Assembly (NCBI GenBank): GCA_030635025.1
Contig: DAOVZQ010000183.1
Coordinates: forward strand, 1 to 5,930
DNA length: 5,930 bases
Direction: 5' to 3'
From: a bacterium
Lineage (GTDB): Bacteria; Krumholzibacteriota; Krumholzibacteriia; LZORAL124-64-63
Both the position numbers and the translations under genes were made by a program. The notes below the pieces were generated by a model. That model was not told where the DNA came from and searched no databases. It worked only from the letters and a program-made list of their open reading frames with translations. Below are positions 1 to 5,930 of the stretch, in pieces (position 1 is the first letter of the stretch; every line of letters starts with the position of its first letter).

Positions 1-519
1 GGCCGAGACTGGCCCTTTCGCACCGCCGTCCTGCGTCCGCCGGCCCTCTACGGGCCGAACGATGCGGCGTTCCTGCCCCTGTTCAAGGCCGCCGCGCACG
101 GTCTGAGCGCGCGTATCGGCCGCGTACGGGAATTATCGTTGTCCGACGGCCGCGACACCGCCCGCGCCGCACTCCTGCTGGCCATCGACGACCGCGCCCA
201 CGGCGCCTATTTCGTGGACGACGGCACACCCCATCTCTTTACCGACCTGGTCGACACGCTGGCCCGCATCTTCGATCGCCGCGTCTTCACCCTCCCCCTG
301 CCGGTGGGCCTGCTGCATCTGGTCGCGCGTTTGGTGGGCGGCGCCAAGGCCGAAAAAATGCCCTTGCTGGCCGCCGATCGTCTGCGCGACGTGGGCGTGA
401 CGGGCTGGGTCTGCAGCGGCGACCGTCTGCGCACGGAACTCGGCTTCACCGACGCGCGTCCATTGGATGTCGGATTCGCCGAAACATTGGAGTTCTACCG
501 CCGGGAGAAATGGCTTTGA
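1..519 (+). CDS. NAD-dependent epimerase/dehydratase (extended SDR), C-terminal part, 5' end outside window
   Basis: The reading frame is open from the first base and ends at TGA 517-519, giving 172 visible residues. The N-terminal Rossmann half with the glycine-rich NAD(P) motif and the YxxxK catalytic motif lies upstream of the window. Visible signs of the extended SDR family are LRPPALYGPND (residues 11-21), which matches the LRPxxVYGP element that follows the active site, then a RELSL strand (44-48) and DTARA helix (52-56). GAYFVDDG (69-76) matches the usual 'YxVxDG' element. The tail, with W136-C138, ELGF (146-149) and LEFYRREKWL (163-172), matches the common 'WxCS...ELGF...TxxWYRxxGWL' ending. 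The TTG at 139 is internal, not the start. Substrate cannot be told: nucleotide sugars or lipid-linked keto groups are both possible. Its stop overlaps the start of the PAP2 gene, so the two are probably one operon. Confidence 0.85.
   Translation, partial: GRDWPFRTAVLRPPALYGPNDAAFLPLFKAAAHGLSARIGRVRELSLSDGRDTARAALLLAIDDRAHGAYFVDDGTPHLFTDLVDTLARIFDRRVFTLPLPVGLLHLVARLVGGAKAEKMPLLAADRLRDVGVTGWVCSGDRLRTELGFTDARPLDVGFAETLEFYRREKWL
503..508 (+). promoter_or_regulatory. Ribosome binding site deciding the PAP2 gene start
   Basis: GGGAGA lies inside the last codons of the upstream epimerase gene. It is 10 bases before the ATG at 519 but only 1 base before the ATG at 510. The spacing therefore favours the 519 start, although 10 bases is slightly long. 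Confidence 0.5.
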
Positions 520-1460
520 TGAGTCGCGGAATGATCCGCCTGTCCCTGAGCCGACTCGACCTGGATCGCTGGGCCGTCGTCTACCTGATCGTCAGCGGAA
601 TCTATCCCCTGTTCAATCCCGATGTCGTGGCCCATCCCTACGCACGGCTGGCCGCGCATCTGGGGTTGGCGTTGGTCTTTTGGTTCGTCCCGCCCCTGCT
701 GCGTCGATCCCGTTTGGCGCTGGTGCGACTGGTCGGCGAAATCTATCTGCCCTTCACCTTCCCGCTCTTCTATGCGGAGATGGAATTCCTGGGTATCGTT
801 TTCCACGGGTTCCACGAATCCTTCGACCCCTGGCTGATCGCGCTTGAGGGTAAGCTCTTCGGATTTCAGCCCAGCCTGGCCTGGTCGCAAGCCTGGCCCT
901 GGCCCTGGTATCACGAGTTGATGGAGTTCGCCTATTTCAGTTACTACCTGTTCTCGCCTGTGGTGCTGTTCATGCTCTTCAGGAGTGCGGGGCCCGGCGA
1001 CGACGAACGCTGGCCGGCCGTCCGGGCCTTTGTGCGCGACCTTAGCGCGACCATGCTGCTCTGCTACTCGTTCTACACGTTCTTTCCCGCCTGGGGGCCC
1101 AAGTTCATCATCACCAGGCCCATCGACGTTCCGGGCTGGATCTTCACAGACATCATGCACATGATCCACGCCAACGGCGCCATCCTGGGCGCGGCGTTTC
1201 CCAGCAGCCACGTGGCCGGTTCGATGATGGGATGGTGGCATGTCTGGAAGTGGTTCCCAAGGCATCGCGCCTGGATGACCACCTTGTGGGTGCTGCTTTG
1301 CGCCTCGACGGTCTACTGCCGTTACCATTACGTGGTCGACGTGATCGGCGGTCTAATGCTGGGCGCGCTGGTGATCTGGTTGGGGCACAACTACGGCGAG
1401 ACCACGTTGCGCGGTCGCTGGCTGCGCCTAAAACAATGGCGGGGTTTGAAGCCGGAGTGA
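519..1460 (+). CDS. PAP2-superfamily integral membrane protein (lipid phosphatase or head-group transferase)
   Basis: The protein has 313 residues from ATG 519, which overlaps the previous stop as TGATG. An in-frame ATG at 510 would give 316 residues but leaves too little room for the ribosome-binding site. Several hydrophobic segments are visible, near residues 18-32, 43-60, 78-97, 136-155, 177-191, 222-240, 254-267 and 275-288. The PAP2 signature is present: K195 and R200-P201 in GPKFIITRP (motif 1), FPSSH at 227-231 with H231 (motif 2), and YCRYHYVVD at 266-274 with H270 and D274 (motif 3). The 'YHYVVDVIGG' form and FPSSHVAG are typical of the PAP2_3/AUR1-like branch, which includes inositol phosphorylceramide synthase-type transferases as well as phosphatases. 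The active site would lie at the outer face of the membrane. The protein is rich in tryptophan (19 residues). Family is secure; whether it hydrolyses or transfers a lipid phosphate group is not. Confidence 0.88.
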   Translation: MSRGMIRLSLSRLDLDRWAVVYLIVSGIYPLFNPDVVAHPYARLAAHLGLALVFWFVPPLLRRSRLALVRLVGEIYLPFTFPLFYAEMEFLGIVFHGFHESFDPWLIALEGKLFGFQPSLAWSQAWPWPWYHELMEFAYFSYYLFSPVVLFMLFRSAGPGDDERWPAVRAFVRDLSATMLLCYSFYTFFPAWGPKFIITRPIDVPGWIFTDIMHMIHANGAILGAAFPSSHVAGSMMGWWHVWKWFPRHRAWMTTLWVLLCASTVYCRYHYVVDVIGGLMLGALVIWLGHNYGETTLRGRWLRLKQWRGLKPE

Positions 1461-1467
1461 CATGAAG

Positions 1468-2652
1468 TCAACGGGTCAAGGCCCGTTCATATGCGGCAAT
1501 CAGATGCGGCACCGAATACTCCCACGCCAATTCCTTCTCCACCCGCTCACGGCCGAGCCTACCCATGCGCTCACGGTCTTCGGGGTGGTCCAGCAGCCAC
1601 AGGATCTTCTCGGCGAAACTCGCCACCTGATCATTGCTGTCGGCGTAGAGGGATGCCTCGCCGGCGGAGAACCGGCCTTCCTTCAGGTCGAACTGCACGA
1701 TTGGCTTTTCGAGCGCCATGTATTCCATGATCTTGATCATGGTCGACATGTCGTTCATGTCTCCGGGGCGATCCGGGTTCACGCATACGTCGGCTGTCGA
1801 GAGGATCTCCAGGAGGTCTTCATCGCTGATGCGACCGGTGAAATCTACTACGTCCTCGGTACCCATCTCGGCGTTCAGTGCGCGAAGTTGAGCAAGGCCA
1901 GGCCCACCGCCGACGACGGTGAAATGCACGTCGTTGCGTCCGGAACGCTTGATGAAGTCGGCGACGTCCAGAAGGATGTCGAGCCCTTCCTGCACGCTCA
2001 TTGTGCCGACATAGCCCACCAGAAAGTCCTTGCCGTGTTTGCGCGCCGCGACCGGCGGTACGGGGTTGAAATACTCCAGGTCGGGACCGTTGCGCACCAC
2101 GAATACGTCTTCGGGCTTCATGCCGCCTCGTGAACAGGCCACGCCCTTGTAGGTATGGTTGGTGGCCATCGACACGTCGGCGGTCCAGAAGGTGAGCTTT
2201 TCGAAAAGGACCTGCACCTTGTAGAGCAGGTCGCGCCGTTCGAATTTCTCCTCGTACAGTTCGGGCATCACGTCGTGATGGTCGAAGATGTACTTCACGC
2301 CGAAAAGTTTGAAGGGCAGCGCGATCAGGAAAATCGAGTCGGGCGGATTACAGCCTTCGATCACGTGAAAGCGATGCTTGAAGAAGATGCGCCAGGCAAA
2401 GAGGAACTCCCAGAACAGGGCAGCCGCGTACTCCACAATGAACCCCACCGGCCCGCTGCCTTCGGTCGGCATGGGATGACGATAGACGTGGACGCCATCG
2501 AGATGCTCGTAACCCTTCTCGAATCCCTTGCCCTTGGGACAGATCACGCAGACCTCGTAGTCGCCGGCGTGCAACGCCAGCGCTTCTTTCCACACCCGCG
2601 TGTCGAAAGGCACGGGCAGGTTTTCCACGATGATCAATACGGTTTTCTTCAT
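1468..2652 (-). CDS. GT4-family (GT-B fold) glycosyltransferase
   Basis: The protein has 394 residues, starting MKKTVLIIVENLP at ATG 2652. The frame stays open 80 codons further upstream, but that stretch lies over the preceding gene, is low-complexity Arg/Pro/His sequence, and lacks a site; the 2652 ATG forms a 4-base ATGA overlap with the upstream stop. Two Rossmann-like domains are seen. The N-terminal one has the first strand at 4-9, FDTRVWKEA (16-24) and the YIFDHHDVMPELY element (121-133). The C-terminal nucleotide-sugar domain has VRNGPD (186-191), GYVGTMSVQEGLDIL (213-227), VVGGGP (246-251), DFTGRIS (270-276) and the donor-binding stretch STMIKIMEYMALEKPIV (303-319), with K307 and E310. 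A hydrophobic segment at 71-92 may sit against the membrane. It probably transfers a sugar from a nucleotide donor to a lipid-linked glycan on the cytoplasmic side. Donor and acceptor are unknown. It is the last gene of the minus-strand operon. Confidence 0.9.
   Translation of the reverse strand: MKKTVLIIVENLPVPFDTRVWKEALALHAGDYEVCVICPKGKGFEKGYEHLDGVHVYRHPMPTEGSGPVGFIVEYAAALFWEFLFAWRIFFKHRFHVIEGCNPPDSIFLIALPFKLFGVKYIFDHHDVMPELYEEKFERRDLLYKVQVLFEKLTFWTADVSMATNHTYKGVACSRGGMKPEDVFVVRNGPDLEYFNPVPPVAARKHGKDFLVGYVGTMSVQEGLDILLDVADFIKRSGRNDVHFTVVGGGPGLAQLRALNAEMGTEDVVDFTGRISDEDLLEILSTADVCVNPDRPGDMNDMSTMIKIMEYMALEKPIVQFDLKEGRFSAGEASLYADSNDQVASFAEKILWLLDHPEDRERMGRLGRERVEKELAWEYSVPHLIAAYERALTR
1470..1487. 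repeat. Small inverted repeat at the convergent gene junction; doubtful terminator
   Basis: AACGGG (1470-1475) and CCCGTT (1482-1487) form a perfect 6-base stem with a 6-base loop, starting 10 bases after the PAP2 stop and inside the last codons of the opposite glycosyltransferase gene. It is followed on the plus strand by TCATATG, not by a T run, and there is no T run on the minus strand either. It could be a weak terminator for the plus-strand transcript or simply chance in GC-rich coding sequence. Confidence 0.2.
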
Positions 2653-3829
2653 CGCCGGCCGCCTTCCAGGGCGCGGTAAAGGCCGCCCAGGGCGCACATC
2701 ATGGTGGCTTGGCCCCAGTGCAGCGTGGCCGTCTTGTTGATGAAGCCGCCGGGGTAGCGACGGAACCAGAAGTGACCGTCGCGATCCTGCATGTGGGTGA
2801 TGGTCCAATCGGCCACCTTGGCGGCCAGTTCGAGGCTTTTGGGGTCGCGATCGTTGAAGAACACGAGCGTGTCGATGGCCTGGCTGCAACACTGGATGTC
2901 GAGAGGCTTCGCCTGAAAGTCGTAGTAGCGCGGCATGCCGTCGGCTTCGAAGAAGGTGTCCTTCCAGTAGCGGTAGCCGCGGTCGATCGCCTCATCGTGC
3001 GACCGGTCGCCGCTGCCCTCGGCGTAGTGTTTGAGCGAATCCAGCACGTACGCGGTGTGGAAGTTGTCGACCCAATGCAGGTTCGACGCCTCACCGTACC
3101 ACCAGGATGCGTCCTCGCGCTGGTACTTGACCGTGTAGGCGGCGGATCGGGCCGCCAGGTCGCGATACGTCTCGTTTCCCGTCAGGGCGTAGACCCTCGC
3201 CAGCAGACCGGACCCCAACACGTTGGCGTTGTGGACCTGTTTGTTGTCGATGGGAATATAGCTGATGCAGACCGTGTCTCCGTCTTCGTGGCGATCCAGA
3301 TCGTGCACAATGTGCTCGCAGGCGCCGACGGCCATGTCCAGATAGCGCTGGTCGCCGAAATGGGCGTGAGCGTCCAGGAAGGCCTGTCCGATCAGGGCCA
3401 CCCACACGATGGTCGGCACACCCGCCGGCAGGAAAAAGACGCGCGACTGGTAGTCGAAGTGGTTTCCCCAGGCCGCGCCCGAGTATCCGGACGACTGGTT
3501 CTCGATCAGCCAGTCCAGGCACATGCGCGCCCGCTCGGCATAGCGGTCGTCGCCGGTGGTCGCATGGAGACGCATATAGCCGCGAGCCAGGAATCCCATA
3601 CCCTTGGACGAATTCCCCTTGGGCACGCCCAGGAACGGGCGCAGGTTCAGCGGGAACCGGCGGATGCCCTGTTGAAGGGCGATGCGCAGCATGGGTTGGC
3701 CCAGGGTGAACGGGCCCAACACACGCGAGCTCAAACCGTCGAAGGGGTCGTAGGCCTTGAAGCCGTTGTCCACGAGCCAGGCGTCAAGGCGCTCGGTTGA
3801 GGCGAGAATTTTATGAGCGATCGGGCGAC

Positions 3830-3833
<4 letters not shown>
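2649..3833 (-). CDS. Six-hairpin (alpha/alpha-toroid) glycosidase-like protein, VpsJ-type polysaccharide biosynthesis protein
   Basis: The protein has 394 residues from GTG 3833, which shares a GTGA overlap with the upstream stop. A TTG at 3839 is in frame but has no room for a ribosome-binding site. It is built of repeating helical hairpins with aromatic/Asp-rich turns, typical of alpha/alpha-toroid proteins such as unsaturated glucuronyl hydrolases. Conserved-looking blocks are YDPFDGLSS (28-36), LNLRPFLGVPKGNSSKGMG (62-80), HFDYQSR (125-131), SYIPIDNKQVHNANVLG (191-207), WWYGE (244-248), DNFHTAYVLDSL (256-267), YYDFQAKPLDIQCCSQAID (303-321) and LHWGQATMM (371-379). From memory this pattern is that of proteins named VpsJ or left as hypothetical in exopolysaccharide clusters, sometimes misnamed delta-aminolevulinic acid dehydratase. 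I see no signal peptide, so it is probably cytoplasmic. Its position between a uronate-forming dehydrogenase and a glycosyltransferase suggests polymer or repeat-unit processing. Catalytic activity has not been inferred from specific residues. Confidence 0.72.
2662..2667 (-). promoter_or_regulatory. Ribosome binding site of the glycosyltransferase gene
   Basis: On the minus strand GGAAGG stands 9 bases before the ATG at 2652. This supports 2652 as the start over the longer open frame that runs back to 2892. Confidence 0.55.
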
Positions 3834-5143
<1,310 letters not shown>

Positions 5144-5195
5144 TGTGCTTCCCTTCTCCGCGCATTGCACGGACAGCTATTGAACAGCACGGAGT
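5144..5195 (-). other. 52-base spacer between the oxidoreductase and dehydrogenase genes
   Basis: This is the only real spacer of the minus-strand group. It contains the dehydrogenase ribosome-binding site. I see no T-run terminator, no convincing -35/-10 pair and no operator. TCCGTGC occurs twice, and CTCCG (5156-5160) can pair with CGGAG (5190-5194) across a 29-base loop; both are too weak to call. Read-through from the oxidoreductase gene is the simplest reading. Confidence 0.5.
5150..5154 (-). promoter_or_regulatory. Ribosome binding site deciding the GTG start of the dehydrogenase
   Basis: On the minus strand AGGGA lies 6 bases before GTG 5143, with a second purine-rich GGAG a little further upstream. 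No comparable site precedes the alternative GTG at 5170. Confidence 0.6.
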
Positions 5196-5930
5196 CTACA
5201 ACGACACCGGCACACCCTGCTCGAGCGAGGTGAGAATTTTGAAGGTGGCGAGCGTAGTCGCCGCCACGCTCTCGAACGGGATCGGGTTGCCCTCGCCCTC
5301 GATCACGGCGTTCCGCAAGGCCACCATCTCCCCCTTCTGACCCTTGTCCTGGGATCGCGCCTTCACGACATCGCGCTTGCCCTTGGCCATGGTCGTCAGC
5401 TCGGAGAAGTTGTCCATGACCGCCACGCGGTTTTCGCAGAAGACCTCGATGTACTCCTTGGGGAACCGGGGGTCGCCGTTGGCCAAATAGGTGATCGATC
5501 CCACAGAGCCGTCGTCGAACTGCAAGGTGATGATCACGTTGTCCTGCAGGGTGGTGGCCTGATTGTCGGTCTTGATGGACTGGGCGAAAACGCTCACCGG
5601 CAACGCGCCGGTCAAATACTGGAGCGTGTCTATGAAGTGACAGACCTCGCCGATGACGCGTCCGCCGCCCACCGCACGATCCTGGTACCAGCTTTCCTTC
5701 TCCATGAAGCCCGCGTTGACGCGGTAATGCATGATCATCGGTTCGGTGCGCCCGGCGAAGAAGGCCTTGGTCTTGCGGACCAAAGGCGCGTACCGACGGT
5801 TGAAGCCCACCGTCAGGATCTGCTGGCTCCCGCCCTCGACGGCACGCCCGTAGGCATCGCGGATCCGGTCCAACTCCCCTTCGTTCAGGCAGAGGGGTTT
5901 CTCGGTATAGACGTGCTTGCCGGCCTCGAC
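5196..5930 (-). CDS. Gfo/Idh/MocA-family oxidoreductase, C-terminal part, 5' end outside window
   Basis: The frame is open to the window edge and ends at TAG 5198-5196, giving 244 visible residues. The Rossmann glycine motif is beyond the edge, but the family's EKP motif is seen in AGKHVYTEKPL (3-13) with K11. Then come VGFNRRYAP (41-49), HYRVNAGF (68-75), GGGRVIGEVCHFIDTLQYL (88-106) with H98, DGSVGSITYLANGD (140-153) and the IPFESV tail (217-222). In the usual GGG...D...H motif the Asp position is taken by Gly94 here. From memory the VNAGF, IGEVCHFID and FNRRYAP set is typical of the C-terminal half of two-domain proteins (zinc alcohol dehydrogenase fused to Gfo/Idh/MocA) found in capsule and exopolysaccharide clusters, so the missing part may include a dehydrogenase domain. 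A TTG at 5873 is in frame but internal. Substrate unknown, probably a sugar or nucleotide sugar. Confidence 0.85.
   Translation of the reverse strand, partial: VEAGKHVYTEKPLCLNEGELDRIRDAYGRAVEGGSQQILTVGFNRRYAPLVRKTKAFFAGRTEPMIMHYRVNAGFMEKESWYQDRAVGGGRVIGEVCHFIDTLQYLTGALPVSVFAQSIKTDNQATTLQDNVIITLQFDDGSVGSITYLANGDPRFPKEYIEVFCENRVAVMDNFSELTTMAKGKRDVVKARSQDKGQKGEMVALRNAVIEGEGNPIPFESVAATTLATFKILTSLEQGVPVSL

Noticed and set aside
880..910. Short CTGGCC-type near-repeats
   Set aside because: They encode the Trp/Pro-rich AWPWPWY stretch of the PAP2 protein and keep frame; too short to treat as a separate repeat element.
495..1328. Minus-strand open frame (277 codons) opposite the PAP2 gene
   Set aside because: Antisense shadow: rich in Gln, Gly, Glu and His with no motif, while the plus-strand frame has complete PAP2 signatures.
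1725..1742. Perfect 8-base inverted repeat CCATGATC-TT-GATCATGG
   Set aside because: It falls in the codons for the conserved TMIKIMEYM donor-binding stretch of the glycosyltransferase and is explained by that protein sequence; not near any gene start or end.
2653..2892. 80-codon N-terminal extension of the glycosyltransferase frame
   Set aside because: It lies wholly over the preceding gene, has Arg/Pro/His-rich non-protein-like sequence, and the ATG at 2652 has its own ribosome-binding site and begins exactly at the first beta strand of the fold.
2709..3800. Plus-strand open frame (363 codons) opposite the six-hairpin protein gene
   Set aside because: Antisense shadow with low-complexity composition and no recognisable domain.
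5156..5194. Possible stem CTCCG/CGGAG that could hide the dehydrogenase ribosome-binding region
   Set aside because: Only 5 bases per arm with a 29-base loop; not distinguishable from chance.

Overview
This is a high-GC, densely coding stretch of bacterial DNA with two convergent gene groups. No stretch over about 50 bases lacks a gene, and I see no tRNA, rRNA, CRISPR array or mobile element. The host looks like a Gram-negative-type, GC-rich bacterium making envelope polysaccharide and lipid. I cannot name the phylum: the AlgD-like protein recalls Pseudomonas AlgD, but that enzyme family is widely shared.

Plus strand, 1-1460: the C-terminal 172 residues of an extended short-chain dehydrogenase (NAD-dependent epimerase/dehydratase family) overlap the start of a PAP2-superfamily membrane protein. 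The two look translationally coupled. The PAP2 protein has its PSSH and YHYVVD catalytic motifs intact and could be a lipid phosphatase or a lipid head-group transferase.

Minus strand, 5930 down to 1468: four genes in apparent operon order. They are a Gfo/Idh/MocA-type oxidoreductase (5' end outside the window), an AlgD-like GDP-mannose/UDP-glucose 6-dehydrogenase, a six-hairpin (alpha/alpha-toroid) protein resembling VpsJ-type polysaccharide proteins, and a GT4-type glycosyltransferase. The last three are joined by 4-base start/stop overlaps. A 52-base spacer separates the first two.

Together the minus-strand genes fit part of an exopolysaccharide cluster. The AlgD-like enzyme would make a nucleotide-linked uronic acid, the GT4 enzyme would add sugars on the cytoplasmic side, and the VpsJ-like protein and the oxidoreductase would act in polymer or precursor modification. 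The two groups meet tail to tail with only 7 bases between stop codons, and no strong terminator is visible. Four gene starts depend on choosing among near-by ATG/GTG/TTG codons; ribosome-binding sites and overlaps were used to decide. I found no clearly undescribed system. The more interesting points are the AlgD-like enzyme beside a VpsJ-like protein and the possible lipid role of the epimerase-PAP2 pair.
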